Shown here piece by piece: positions 44,216 through 52,819 of a stretch of 64,000 nucleotides of DNA. Every line of letters starts with the position of its first letter. Position 1 is the stretch's first letter. Under the pieces are notes generated by a model, which saw nothing but the letters and a program-made list of their open reading frames with translations, was not told the origin of the DNA and ran no database searches. The stretch lies in the NCBI GenBank assembly GCA_964626905.1, contig CAZVHA010000003.1, positions 124,001 to 188,000 on the forward strand. Direction: 5' to 3'. Source of the stretch: REEB52 sp964626905. Lineage in GTDB: Bacteria; Chlamydiota; Chlamydiia; Chlamydiales; SM23-39. Position numbers and translations under genes: made by a program.

Positions 44216-44608
44216 CTACCAAACTGTGCAAAGAAATTCGCCGCCCACCTTCAGGTTCCGGGCTGTTTCTCCATCCATCACTCCCTTCGGAGTTGTTAAT
44301 ACCGCAAGTCCCATTCCGTTGAACACTCTGGGAATATCGGAGTATCCAATATAGCGTCTTAAGCCATTTTTGGAAACTCGCTTCAGTCCGTGAATCACCG
44401 ACTCGCGATTCTTTGTATATCGCAAAAACACGCGGATCTTGTGCTGCTCTTCGTTCACTAGAAAATTTTCGATAAAGCCGTGGCTTTTGAGAATTTCTAG
44501 AATCTGCACCTTTATCCAGCTGTGGCTCAAGTCCACATACCGATGCTGGGCTCCGCCTGCATTGCGCACCTTTGTCAATAATTCTGCAATGGGATCATTA
44601 AATGCCAT
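44216..44608 (-). CDS. rpsH: Ribosomal protein S8
   Basis: 130 residues. DPIAELLTKVRNAG and MGLAVLTTPKGVMDGETARNLKVGGEFLCTVW are typical. rpsN (S14), found between rplE and rpsH in many bacteria, is absent here, as known for chlamydiae. Confidence 0.98.
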   Translation of the reverse strand: MAFNDPIAELLTKVRNAGGAQHRYVDLSHSWIKVQILEILKSHGFIENFLVNEEQHKIRVFLRYTKNRESVIHGLKRVSKNGLRRYIGYSDIPRVFNGMGLAVLTTPKGVMDGETARNLKVGGEFLCTVW

Positions 44609-44617
44609 ATTCCTCTC

Positions 44618-45151
44618 TTACTTAAATGGAAAGCCCAATAGGGTCAGTAATTCTATGCAATCTTCATCACTTTGCGCAGTCGTCACTATCGTGACATTCA
44701 TCCCCTGCACACGCTTCACCTTATCCAGGTTGATCTCCGGAAAAATCTGCTGATCGACAATCCCAAAATTGTAGTTGCCTCTCCCATCTCCCTTCTTATT
44801 GAATCCTCGAAAGTCGCGGATTCGGGGGGAAACAATGTTGCAAAAGCGATCTAGAAAATCGTACATCCTCTTCCCGCGCAAGGTGACCATCAGTCCCACT
44901 GCTTGGTCTTCGCGCAAGCCAAAATTGGAGATCGCCTTCTTCGTCTTCCTCACGATCGGTCTTTGTCCAGAGAGCATCGCCAGCTCTTCGCTGTGTTCAG
45001 AAAGCGCATTCTTGTCTTTGAGCGCATCTCCTAACCCCATGCTGATGACGACCTTTGTTAAAACCGGCATCTCCATAGCACAGCGATCGGGATGTTTTGC
45101 CTTGTGTTCGGCGGCTATTTCCTCTTTAAACTTCTTATATAACCTAGACAT
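44618..45151 (-). CDS. rplE: Ribosomal protein L5
   Basis: 177 residues. LTKVVISMGLGDALKDK, RPIVRKTKKAISNFGLREDQAVG and RDFRGFNKKGDGRGNYNFGI are diagnostic. Contacts 5S rRNA. Overlaps rplX by 8 bp. Confidence 0.98.
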   Translation of the reverse strand: MSRLYKKFKEEIAAEHKAKHPDRCAMEMPVLTKVVISMGLGDALKDKNALSEHSEELAMLSGQRPIVRKTKKAISNFGLREDQAVGLMVTLRGKRMYDFLDRFCNIVSPRIRDFRGFNKKGDGRGNYNFGIVDQQIFPEINLDKVKRVQGMNVTIVTTAQSDEDCIELLTLLGFPFK

Positions 45152-45398
45152 TTTTCACCTTTTTTATCCGCTGGCCCTCTTTGTCGCAAAGAGCCACATT
45201 CGATATATGAATCGGCACCTCCATCTCGACAACTCTTCCCCCTTGAGATGCTTGCGTGCGCTTTAAGTGTTTCTTCCGGATGTTTATCCCCTGAACCATG
45301 ACCCGATCTTCCGATCTGCCAATCACCTCTCCAGTCCTTCCTCTATCATTCCCTGCGATTACGAGGACTCGGTCCCCTTTTTTGATCGATTTGCCCAT
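45144..45398 (-). CDS. rplX: Ribosomal protein L24
   Basis: 84 residues, KOW motif KKGDRVLVIAGNDRGRTGEVI, then GINIRKKHLKRTQASQGGRVVEMEVPIHISNV. Shorter than the usual 100 or so at the C-terminus. Overlaps both neighbours. Confidence 0.96.
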   Translation of the reverse strand: MGKSIKKGDRVLVIAGNDRGRTGEVIGRSEDRVMVQGINIRKKHLKRTQASQGGRVVEMEVPIHISNVALCDKEGQRIKKVKNV

Positions 45399-45766
45399 TA
45401 AATTACCTCCGGTGCAAGAGAACTGATTTTGACAAATCCAACATCCCGCACCTCTCTCGCAACAGGGCCGAAAATGCGGCTCCCTCGCGGATTGTTTTTA
45501 TCGTCGATGAGCACACAGCTGTTGTCATAAAAGCGGAGCATCGACCCGTCAGGGCGCCGGATATACCCTTTCGTCCTTACGACGACCGCCCTGACCACTT
45601 CCCCTTTCTTCACCCCACCTTGTGGATCGGCCTCTTTGACTGAGCAGACGATGATATCACCTACTTTTGCATAGCGCCGCCGTGTTCCGCCGAGCACTTT
45701 AAAGCACTTGACCCGCTTGGCCCCTGTATTATCTGCCACTTCTAATTCGGTTTCCTGTTGAATCAT
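45398..45766 (-). CDS. rplN: Ribosomal protein L14
   Basis: 122 residues. MIQQETELEVADNTGAKRVKCFKVLGG and GSRIFGPVAREVRDVGFVKISSLAPEVI are standard. Overlaps rpsQ by 4 bp. Confidence 0.98.
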   Translation of the reverse strand: MIQQETELEVADNTGAKRVKCFKVLGGTRRRYAKVGDIIVCSVKEADPQGGVKKGEVVRAVVVRTKGYIRRPDGSMLRFYDNSCVLIDDKNNPRGSRIFGPVAREVRDVGFVKISSLAPEVI

Positions 45767-46011
45767 ACCACCTCAACTACGCGCCATCTCTTCAATTTTG
45801 AAAGAGGTCGGGTCTCCATAATGCGCACCTTTTGCCCGATTTCCAAAGCATCGCTCTCATCGTGAGCGTAACATTTCTTAGAGCGCTCAATGACTTTGCC
45901 ATATTTCTCGTGTCTCATCTTGCGAGTCACTTTGACCGTGACAGTCTTATCCATCTTGTTAGAGATGACAATCCCTTCCGTCACTTTTCTTCTATTTCGT
46001 TCCCCGCTCAT
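45763..46011 (-). CDS. rpsQ: Ribosomal protein S17
   Basis: 82 residues, RRKVTEGIVISNKMDKTVTVKVTRKMRHEKYGKVI and IGQKVRIMETRPLSKLKRWRVVEV. Binds 16S rRNA early in assembly. Overlaps rpmC by 4 bp. Confidence 0.97.
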   Translation of the reverse strand: MSGERNRRKVTEGIVISNKMDKTVTVKVTRKMRHEKYGKVIERSKKCYAHDESDALEIGQKVRIMETRPLSKLKRWRVVEVV

Positions 46012-46214
46012 ACCGCCTCTTGTTGTTTTTGGGTCAAAATCGTGAGAATGCGCGCCTTCTCTTTTCTCTTCTCTTTCAGCAAGTGCGGCTTCTCTAACTT
46101 TTTTTGCGTCGCAAGTTCATTGCGTAAGTCAAATAGCTCCCGATCGAGATCACCCAGAGAGGCCTTCAACTCTTCGACAGATCGGTCGTTCAATTCTTTT
46201 TTCTTCTTTGCCAT
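46008..46214 (-). CDS. rpmC: Ribosomal protein L29
   Basis: 68 residues, mostly two helices: LNDRSVEELKASLGDLDRELFDLRNELATQKKLEKPHLL. Located in the standard place between rplP and rpsQ. Confidence 0.95.
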   Translation of the reverse strand: MAKKKKELNDRSVEELKASLGDLDRELFDLRNELATQKKLEKPHLLKEKRKEKARILTILTQKQQEAV

Positions 46215-46633
46215 TACACCCTCTCCAATCGCTCTACAAATTTGGTCCGAATCGGCAATTTTGCAGCGGCGAGCCGAAGCGCCTCTTGCGCCTCTTCGCG
46301 GCTCATCCCCCCCACCTCAATGAGAATCCGGCCAGGTCTTATCACAGCCACATAGTGGTCTGGCGCCCCTTTCCCTTTTCCCATCCTCGTTTCAGCGGGC
46401 TTCTTCGAAACGGGTTTATCGGGAAACACCCGAATCCACACCTGCCCTTTGCGATTCGACGTGCGAGACACTGTGACCCGCACCGCTTCAATCTGCTGCG
46501 CAGTGAGCCAGCACCGATCGAGCGCCTGCATCCCAAATTCGCCAAACTCGACAAAAGCCCCCCCTTTGGAGAGTCCTGTCATCTTCCCTTTTTGCTGCTT
46601 TCGAAATTTCGTTCGCTTCGGCATCAACGCCAT
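46214..46633 (-). CDS. rplP: Ribosomal protein L16
   Basis: 139 residues. MALMPKRTKFRKQQKGKMTGLSKGG and VSRTSNRKGQVWIRVFPDKPVSKKPAETRMGKGKGAPDHYVAVI fit L16. Sits near the A-site tRNA elbow. Confidence 0.98.
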   Translation of the reverse strand: MALMPKRTKFRKQQKGKMTGLSKGGAFVEFGEFGMQALDRCWLTAQQIEAVRVTVSRTSNRKGQVWIRVFPDKPVSKKPAETRMGKGKGAPDHYVAVIRPGRILIEVGGMSREEAQEALRLAAAKLPIRTKFVERLERV

Positions 46634-46639
46634 ACTCTC

Positions 46640-47305
46640 TTACGCCCCCATCATCGTTGTTTGCTGCCTTGGAGCAACCATGATTTCCTCTCCCTTATTG
46701 ATCCAGACTTTGACGCCAATAGATCCATAAGTCGTCTCAGCTCTCCCTTGCGCATAGTCGATATCGGAGCGGAGCGTATGGAGCGGAATGCGCCCCTCTT
46801 TATACCACTCGACGCGGGCAATCTCTGCACCGCCAATACGGCCTGACACTTGCACTTTGATCCCAGCTGCTCCCGCATCCATCGATGTCTGCATCGCCTT
46901 TTTCAAAATCCTTCTAAAAGGGATGCGCCGCTCGAGTTGTTTTGCGATCGCGTCAGCGACCAACTTCGCATCGAGATCGGGCCTTTTAATCTCCTCAACC
47001 TCAATCCAAACCTCTTTGCCTGTCAGCGTGCGAAGTTCATTTTTGAGAATGTCGATCTCAGCCCCTTTTTTCCCAATCACAAGTCCTGGCCGTGAAGTGA
47101 AAATCGTCACCTCGATCTTGCCGCTCATCCTCTTGATTTGGAATTTTGAGGCCCCCTGACATGCGGGTCTTTTTTGTAAAAACTCCCGAATCTCGTGGTC
47201 TTCCCCAATTTGATCTCCAAATTCGTGCTTGCCTGCAAACCAATTTGAGGTCCAACGCTTCCTTATTACAAGGCGGAATCCAATTGGCGATACTTTTTGT
47301 CCCAT
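46640..47305 (-). CDS. rpsC: Ribosomal protein S3
   Basis: 221 residues, KH domain VTIFTSRPGLVIGKKGAEIDILKNELRTLTGKEV and the C-terminal GRIGGAEIARVEWYKEGRIPLHTLRSDIDYAQGRAETTYG. Part of the mRNA entry site. Confidence 0.98.
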   Translation of the reverse strand: MGQKVSPIGFRLVIRKRWTSNWFAGKHEFGDQIGEDHEIREFLQKRPACQGASKFQIKRMSGKIEVTIFTSRPGLVIGKKGAEIDILKNELRTLTGKEVWIEVEEIKRPDLDAKLVADAIAKQLERRIPFRRILKKAMQTSMDAGAAGIKVQVSGRIGGAEIARVEWYKEGRIPLHTLRSDIDYAQGRAETTYGSIGVKVWINKGEEIMVAPRQQTTMMGA

Positions 47306-47307
47306 TC

Positions 47308-47652
47308 TTACACTCCACTCTCAGTTGCGACGACAATCGTAAAATGGCTCGTCCTTTTGTTCACAGGAACAGACGATCCGCGGCTTCGCGGCTTCGCCCT
47401 CCTCAAAATCGGCCCCGGATCGACGCGCACTTCATGCACTTTCAACTCTTCTCTTCTCGCATCCATTTGCGTCACCGCATTTGCAACTGCGCTGTCGAGA
47501 GTCTTCTTGATCAATCTTCCCCCTCTTAACTTGGAGGAGAGGAGCTGGAGCGTCGCCGCTTCCACACTCAAACCCCGAATCAGATCCGCAGCATAGCGAG
47601 CCTTGCGCGGCGAAATTCGAACGTATCTAGTCTTTGCTGTTGCAAATTGCAT
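47308..47652 (-). CDS. rplV: Ribosomal protein L22
   Basis: 114 residues. VRISPRKARYAADLIRGLSVEAA and RAKPRSRGSSVPVNKRTSHFTIVV identify L22, which lines the exit tunnel. Confidence 0.97.
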   Translation of the reverse strand: MQFATAKTRYVRISPRKARYAADLIRGLSVEAATLQLLSSKLRGGRLIKKTLDSAVANAVTQMDARREELKVHEVRVDPGPILRRAKPRSRGSSVPVNKRTSHFTIVVATESGV

Positions 47653-47655
47653 AGG

Positions 47656-47970
47656 TTATCCCCCTCCTGCTGCTGCTGCTGGCGCTGCTGCCGCAGCGAC
47701 CGCTGCTGCGCTCTTCTTCGGATGGCCTTTGAATTGACGCGTCGGAGAAAATTCCCCAAGTCTATGGCCGACCATATTCTCGGAAACGTAAACCGAGATA
47801 AATTTCTTCCCGTTGTGAACGTCAAATGTGTGTCCTACCATATCGGGAACAATCATCGAGCGGCGAGACCAGGTCTTTATGACTTTCTTCGAACCCTCGT
47901 TGTTGCTCTTATTCACCTTCACCATCAAGTGATGGTCGACAAAGGGCCCTTTCTTCAGCGATCTTCCCAT
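47656..47970 (-). CDS. rpsS: Ribosomal protein S19 with Ala/Gly-rich tail
   Basis: 104 residues. MGRSLKKGPFVDHHLMVKV and MVGHTFDVHNGKKFISVYVSENMVGHRLGEFSPTRQFKGH are standard S19. After GHPKK the protein continues with a low-complexity tail of Ala ending GGG, encoded by GCN repeats (47656-47705), where most bacterial S19 end. The tail overlaps nothing and rplV starts 3 bp later. Confidence 0.96.
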   Translation of the reverse strand: MGRSLKKGPFVDHHLMVKVNKSNNEGSKKVIKTWSRRSMIVPDMVGHTFDVHNGKKFISVYVSENMVGHRLGEFSPTRQFKGHPKKSAAAVAAAAAPAAAAGGG

Positions 47971-47974
47971 GCAA

Positions 47975-48796
47975 TTACCTTCGCTCTTTTACTATCCATT
48001 TTCTCGTTTTCTTCTTCGAACGGGTTCGATAACCCTTTGTGAACTGCGCCCATGGCGATTGGGGGTGGTTTCCCTTCCCTCGCCCTTCGCCCCCTCCGTG
48101 AGGGTGATCGACTGGGTTCATCGCAACTCCGCGCACTGTAGGCCTAATCCCGAGCCATCGCGATCTTCCCGCCTTTCCAATCACGCGCAAATTGTGCTCT
48201 GCATTGGAAACTGCACCAAAAGTCGCTCTACAATCCTCATGCACCATCCGCACTTCGCCTGAAGGCATCCGCACGGTCGCATACCCATTGCTCCGCGCGA
48301 CGAGCTGCGCCGATAGGCCCGCTGAGCGGACCAGTTGCGCTCCCTTGCCCGGTCGCAATTCGATATTGTGGATCACAGACCCAAGCGGCATGAATTTGAG
48401 CCGCATGCAGCACCCCAATTGAAAGGGGGGTTCATCGCTCGTCACCACTTTCGCACCAATCTTGATCCCTTGCGGAGCAATAATATAGCGCTTTTCCCCA
48501 TCTCGGTAATGGATCAGGGCAATCAGAGCCGATCGGTTCGGATCGTATTCAACAGAGGAGACAACGGCCGGAATATTCTCTTTGTCCCTTTTGAAGTCGA
48601 TGAGGCGCAGCATCCTTTTGTGCCCTCCGCCCTTGTGGCGACAGGTGATGTGGCCATTGTGGTTGCGCCCAGAAGTTCTCTTCTTTGACATAAGTAACGA
48701 CTTCGGCGCCTTTTTTCCCCCCGGAGCGAGCTCCAAGAGGATCGGCAGAACTAATTTTCTTTGACCTGGCGTCGTCGGCTTAAAACTCTTTGGCAT
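47975..48796 (-). CDS. rplB: Ribosomal protein L2
   Basis: 273 residues. GRNHNGHITCRHKGGGHKRMLRLIDFKRDK and the peptidyl-transferase-proximal GVAMNPVDHPHGGGEGRGKGNHPQSPWAQFTKGYRTR are diagnostic. Confidence 0.98.
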   Translation of the reverse strand: MPKSFKPTTPGQRKLVLPILLELAPGGKKAPKSLLMSKKRTSGRNHNGHITCRHKGGGHKRMLRLIDFKRDKENIPAVVSSVEYDPNRSALIALIHYRDGEKRYIIAPQGIKIGAKVVTSDEPPFQLGCCMRLKFMPLGSVIHNIELRPGKGAQLVRSAGLSAQLVARSNGYATVRMPSGEVRMVHEDCRATFGAVSNAEHNLRVIGKAGRSRWLGIRPTVRGVAMNPVDHPHGGGEGRGKGNHPQSPWAQFTKGYRTRSKKKTRKWIVKERR

Positions 48797-48798
48797 GG

Positions 48799-49128
48799 TT
48801 AACCTCCCATCTCAATCGAATCTCCAGGGCGGAAACTGACAACTGCTTTTTTAAAGCCCGATGTCACCCCTTCAAAGCCTCTGACTCGTCTTTTTTTCGG
48901 CTTCTGCGTGATCGTGTTCACTTTGACAACTTTCACTTTCAGATCTTTGTAAATCTCTTCTACAGCATCGGCAATTTGCCTCTTATTCGCCTTTGGATCG
49001 ACATCAAAAACTACCTTCGGCGTTTGACATCGAGCAAGCGAAGGGTTACTTTTCGCATTCGCTAAACTCCCCAATACGCGCCCCTTCTCAGTGACCCGCT
49101 TGGCTTTGATGATCTGATATGGATTCAT
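48799..49128 (-). CDS. rplW: Ribosomal protein L23
   Basis: 109 residues. YQIIKAKRVTEKG, VVFDVDPKANKRQIADAVEEIYKDLKVKVVKVNTI and KKRRVRGFEGVTSGFKKAVVSFRPGDSI fit L23 at the tunnel exit. Overlaps rplD by 4 bp. Confidence 0.97.
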   Translation of the reverse strand: MNPYQIIKAKRVTEKGRVLGSLANAKSNPSLARCQTPKVVFDVDPKANKRQIADAVEEIYKDLKVKVVKVNTITQKPKKRRVRGFEGVTSGFKKAVVSFRPGDSIEMGG

Positions 49129-49766
49129 GACGCTCCTAATATCGACAAAAATTGATCCAACGCTGAATCGAGCACGACTAGCGTGTGTGAGCGGATGAGC
49201 TCATAACCGTTGATTTGAGAAAGGCGAGCATACTCTTTTTTGGGAATATTCCGGATGCTCTTCAATAGATTCTCGCAGCCCCCTTCCCGCTGATCGCAAA
49301 GGATCAAAACCCTCTTATCGAGGCCAGCCGCATCAAAAAATGTGGCCATCGTCTTTGTCTTCGGAGCGGCGATCTCCCCTGATTGCAAAATGCACACCTG
49401 CCCCCCTTTGATCTTTTCCCTGATCAAAGTCCGAACGGCTGCTCTTCGCTCTTTTTTATTGATCCGAACGTGAATGTCCGATTTGGGGCGCGGACCAAAG
49501 ACGATCCCCCCACCTTTATACTGCGGCGCCGCCAGATCCCCTTGACGCGATCTCCCCTGCCCTTTTTGCGGGTGGGGTTTGCGCCCTGTTCGGTTGATCT
49601 CTTTGCGTATCTTTGTACTCGCACACCACTGCCGCGCATTGTTTCTCAATGCGACAATATAATCTTTGATCGATTGAGGATGAGCGCTCTCCGCTAGAAG
49701 GGCCTCGTCGACTTCAACAGCCCCAACTTCTTTGCCATGCAAATCGAATTTTTTGAGCGTTGCCAT
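49125..49766 (-). CDS. rplD: Ribosomal protein L4
   Basis: 213 residues. RNNARQWCASTKIRKEINRTGRKPHPQKGQGRSRQGDLAAPQYKGGGIVFGPRP is the tunnel-facing loop of L4. 5 bp after rplC. Confidence 0.97.
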   Translation of the reverse strand: MATLKKFDLHGKEVGAVEVDEALLAESAHPQSIKDYIVALRNNARQWCASTKIRKEINRTGRKPHPQKGQGRSRQGDLAAPQYKGGGIVFGPRPKSDIHVRINKKERRAAVRTLIREKIKGGQVCILQSGEIAAPKTKTMATFFDAAGLDKRVLILCDQREGGCENLLKSIRNIPKKEYARLSQINGYELIRSHTLVVLDSALDQFLSILGAS

Positions 49767-49771
49767 GACCT

Positions 49772-50407
49772 TTACCCCTTCTTCTTCGCTTTTCTAATGT
49801 AGACAACCCCGTCGGGAGCCCCTGGAACAGCCCCCTCAACCAAGAGGAGATTCCCCTTGATCGCGATCAGCCGCAGGTTTTGGACCGTCTTCCGATCTCC
49901 ACCCATCCGCGACGCCCTCTTCCCATTTGGAAAGCAGCGGCCTGGAGTTGAGCGCATCCCCGTCGAACCCATATGTCGGTGGAAGCCTGAACCGTGTGCA
50001 GCCGGACCCCCTGACATGTTGAAGAGCTTCATCACCCCTTGAAAACCTTTTCCCTTACTTATCCCTTCGATATCGACAAACTGCACCCCTTCAAAAAGGC
50101 TCGCACTCAGCTGCTGGCCCACTTGATATTGATCCACCTCATCGAGGCGCGATTCGTGAATGACCCGGCATGCAGGAGCGTTCCCCTTCAAAAAATGTCC
50201 GCGCAACGGTTTAGAAACTCGGGTCTCCTCGGCTTTGGTCATAGAGACCGCACCCAACTGGATTCCGTTGTATCCATCCGTCTCCTTGCGCTTGATTTGT
50301 AACACCGTATTCGGTTCCGCAAGAATCACGGTACAGACGACAGCTTTGCCATCCTTATCGAACACCTGCATCATCTTTTTTTTCCGGCCAATGAATGTCA
50401 GCGGCAT
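49772..50407 (-). CDS. rplC: Ribosomal protein L3
   Basis: 211 residues. MPLTFIGRKKKMMQVFDKDGKAV, DIEGISKGKGFQGVMKLFNMSGGPAAHGSGFHRHMGSTG are standard. First gene of the ribosomal run in the window; rpsJ is not adjacent, as in other chlamydiae. Confidence 0.98.
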   Translation of the reverse strand: MPLTFIGRKKKMMQVFDKDGKAVVCTVILAEPNTVLQIKRKETDGYNGIQLGAVSMTKAEETRVSKPLRGHFLKGNAPACRVIHESRLDEVDQYQVGQQLSASLFEGVQFVDIEGISKGKGFQGVMKLFNMSGGPAAHGSGFHRHMGSTGMRSTPGRCFPNGKRASRMGGDRKTVQNLRLIAIKGNLLLVEGAVPGAPDGVVYIRKAKKKG

Positions 50408-50590
50408 AGGTTTTTCCTCTTTTTAACATGCTGACGCGAGAAAGAAGACCAAAAAGGGAACCGCCCCTTCGGGTGAACTTAACGCGCTTAACCCATCCTC
50501 TTTCGCCGAGGTAGGGTGGCATGCGTGAACTCGATTCGATCGCTGTGAACGATCTAACTAAATATCGGTTTGAGAGCATAGCAAGTGAAG
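50408..50590 (-). promoter_or_regulatory. Leader region of the ribosomal operon
   Basis: The 183-bp gap upstream of rplC on the minus strand. It contains an AAGGG-GCGGTT-CCCTT hairpin followed by T residues (about 50445-50465) and a weaker CCC..CCTC/GAGG..GGG stem further upstream. A plausible -10 (TATTTA or TAGTTA) lies near 50540. Ribosomal-protein leaders often carry such autoregulatory structures; no known leader class is recognised. Confidence 0.3.
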
Positions 50591-51163
50591 CTAATTTCCC
50601 TCAACTGTTTTCTTTGGGACCTCAATTTCATCCCCGTTTTTCAGCTTTTTTCGACTCTTAAAAAAAGCCAGATCCGCCTCCTCTTTCAAGGCGATTTTTG
50701 ACTTGATGTCACAAATGCGGGTCCCAATGGGAAATGACTGCTCACCACAGTTTTCCACCGCCCCTGAAAGATGGACCCGAACTTCGGAAAGAAAGGGGAC
50801 TGTGATCTGGACCTGCTCAAAAAGAATCTTATCTAAGGAAAAAAGACGCAAATCGGCAAAGGGGCTTAGGCCGGCTTTTCGCAACACTGCACCAAGAGTC
50901 GTCCCCTCGCTCACCAAATATTCCCCAGGCTTTTTTACCGCCCCATTGATTTCGACTAAAAATTCAATTTGACTCTCTGCATATTGGGCCAGAGTATCCG
51001 CTGCTCGCGCCGTATTGACTTTCGCTATAAAAAAGAGGGTCACCTTGAAGAGGAGAAAAAGGGAGAGGAAAGCCCACTCAGAACTACTAAGGGAGTGTTT
51101 TTTGAGAAAAACCACCCCCCTAGAGGAAGAATCTTTAGTTGAATCGAACTCGCGCGCCATCAT
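50591..51163 (-). CDS. SLBB-domain protein with one membrane segment
   Basis: About 190 residues from ATG 51163 (GGAG 12 nt upstream; ATG 51208 is an alternative). A single membrane helix (EWAFLSLFLLFKVTLFFIAKV) is followed by SLBB-like strands: IEFLVEINGAVKKPGEYLVSEGTTLGAVLRKAGL and a second repeat VRVHLSGAVENCGEQSFPIGTRICDI. SLBB domains bind sugars or form export-related rings. The 5' end overlaps the Inc-like gene upstream, so translation is probably coupled. Confidence 0.72.
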   Translation of the reverse strand: MMAREFDSTKDSSSRGVVFLKKHSLSSSEWAFLSLFLLFKVTLFFIAKVNTARAADTLAQYAESQIEFLVEINGAVKKPGEYLVSEGTTLGAVLRKAGLSPFADLRLFSLDKILFEQVQITVPFLSEVRVHLSGAVENCGEQSFPIGTRICDIKSKIALKEEADLAFFKSRKKLKNGDEIEVPKKTVEGN

Positions 51164-51971
51164 GCAGCTGTTCAACTCCGCCCCACTTGTGGAATTCCAC
51201 TCTCTCATAGTTGCAGTTTTCCCTATAGAAGTAGGAGGCCATCGCGAATATGGTACCAGCCAAACCGATGATCAAGAGGATGGCAGCAGGCACAACGGGT
51301 CCACCAAGCGCGAGGACAAGAAGTCCCAAAACTCCACTGACAATCGAGCAGACCACTTTTGCGATTTTTAAAAGCGCCTCTGTTCCCGTCTCTTCGTATC
51401 TCTTTTTAAGCTCCGGGCTTGAAGTTTTTTCCTTGTATCGCTGAGCCAAGCTATAGACTTGGCTTTCCATGCAAGCATCCGTTATGTCTGAAACAAAGCA
51501 AGCCACATCTGCCATATTCCTGATTGGCACGCTGCCCATCGCAAGCGAAAGCGCATACCCGCAAGTGGCCGTGGCATCTGCAACCTTATGCACACCGTCA
51601 TAGTAGCCACGGGTTACACTCCCCTCCGGTCCTCCTGTGGGCTGACCCCAGGTTTTGATCGCATCTCTCATATCTCTCAACACAAGAGGGATGCGCGGGA
51701 ACGTCATAGCTGCCGCTCCTTTCCCCATCAGGCCCGCAAAATGGCCAAAAGATTTGGCCTCTTTATACCCCAAATCCTTAAGCACCATTGAGGCGGCCTC
51801 TGCCGTCGTTCCTAGCAATCTTAAACTTCGATAAGCGCCGAATGATTTCCCGGTATACTCGACTACCTGATCAACTACGGAATCCTTTTGTCTTTCAGGT
51901 AAACCATACCAGTGTTGCTGACCACTGGAATTTTTGATCTTTTCTGGAACTATTGCTGTAGCACTACTCAT
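51135..51971 (-). CDS. Inc-like membrane protein 1 at the CapA (CT529) locus
   Basis: 278 residues. Near the C-terminus a bilobed hydrophobic region (IAKVVCSIVSGVLGLLVLA - short Gly/Pro turn - VVPAAILLIIGLAGTIFAMASYF, about residues 205-252) is the hallmark of chlamydial inclusion membrane proteins. The N-terminal part is shared with the next gene (VVEYTG.. and LR.LG). The position between rplC and fmt equals that of the Chlamydia trachomatis inclusion protein CT529. Likely type III secreted and inserted in the vacuole membrane. Confidence 0.7.
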   Translation of the reverse strand: MSSATAIVPEKIKNSSGQQHWYGLPERQKDSVVDQVVEYTGKSFGAYRSLRLLGTTAEAASMVLKDLGYKEAKSFGHFAGLMGKGAAAMTFPRIPLVLRDMRDAIKTWGQPTGGPEGSVTRGYYDGVHKVADATATCGYALSLAMGSVPIRNMADVACFVSDITDACMESQVYSLAQRYKEKTSSPELKKRYEETGTEALLKIAKVVCSIVSGVLGLLVLALGGPVVPAAILLIIGLAGTIFAMASYFYRENCNYERVEFHKWGGVEQLHDGARVRFN

Positions 51972-52034
51972 GAGATCCTCCCGTTTTTTGAAAGGGGGAC
52001 ATCATATCTTTTTTGCAAATTTTTTGTAAAGAAA

Positions 52035-52757
52035 TTAGGCGAATGCCAAGTTGTGTACGTCGATGAACTTGTATTTGCCCTCTTCTCTATAGAGGTCTCT
52101 CCGAATCGCGGCGAGCGTCGCCGCTAAAGACATGAGGATTGCAAGGACGACTGGCAAAATCCGCATACCCGTCACAATCATCAGCGCAGCAAAAAATGCG
52201 CTCGCAAAAGACAAGACCGCTTTTGCAATGCGCAACATATAGTATTTCCGACTATGGGAATAGGCCTCTTTTACCTCCCCAACTGTCCTATTTTCCCGAG
52301 CGCTGCTTCTCTTGTATCCATCGATCGAAAGCCCTAAATCGGCCCCATCTCCCGCTAAATCGGCCCATTGCGACACATTCTGAAGCACCGGATTCGCCTT
52401 GATGAATGTGCTCGCCTTACAGCAAGAGGCCACCGCCTCCATCACTTCCCTTACGGCAACACCCGCCCGCACTTCTACAGGCCCTTGGGCAGACGTTAAA
52501 TTGCTCACCGCGGTGTAGGCATCCTTCATCGCTGCAGGCCATCGGACAAGGCCGATCGTCGAAATGGCTGTTCCCGCAGCATCGGCGATGGGTTGGGCAA
52601 CCCCGCTGAGCTTTAACGCATTGCGAAGGACGCTGAGATATCGGATAGAGCCCGCCGTACTCCCGCTATATTCGACCAAGCGGTTCAAACAAGAAGGGCG
52701 TTCCTTCTCATTCTTATTTTGATTTAACCAATTTTGATTAACAACAATTGCACTCAT
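52035..52757 (-). CDS. Inc-like membrane protein 2, tandem paralog
   Basis: 240 residues. Shares the layout of Inc-like protein 1: VEYSGSTAGSIRYLSVLRNAL near residues 28-48, then a C-terminal bilobed hydrophobic part (ILRIAKAVLSFASAFFAALMIVTG..ILPVVLAILMSLAATLAAI) before a basic tail. The two are separated by 63 bp and probably arose by duplication. Function at the inclusion or vacuole membrane inferred from this pattern and locus. Confidence 0.7.
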   Translation of the reverse strand: MSAIVVNQNWLNQNKNEKERPSCLNRLVEYSGSTAGSIRYLSVLRNALKLSGVAQPIADAAGTAISTIGLVRWPAAMKDAYTAVSNLTSAQGPVEVRAGVAVREVMEAVASCCKASTFIKANPVLQNVSQWADLAGDGADLGLSIDGYKRSSARENRTVGEVKEAYSHSRKYYMLRIAKAVLSFASAFFAALMIVTGMRILPVVLAILMSLAATLAAIRRDLYREEGKYKFIDVHNLAFA

Positions 52758-52819
52758 CTTTCCTCAACTACAATAATATTAACAACGGCAATTAAATAGA
52801 ATAGGTAAATAAATTGTTG

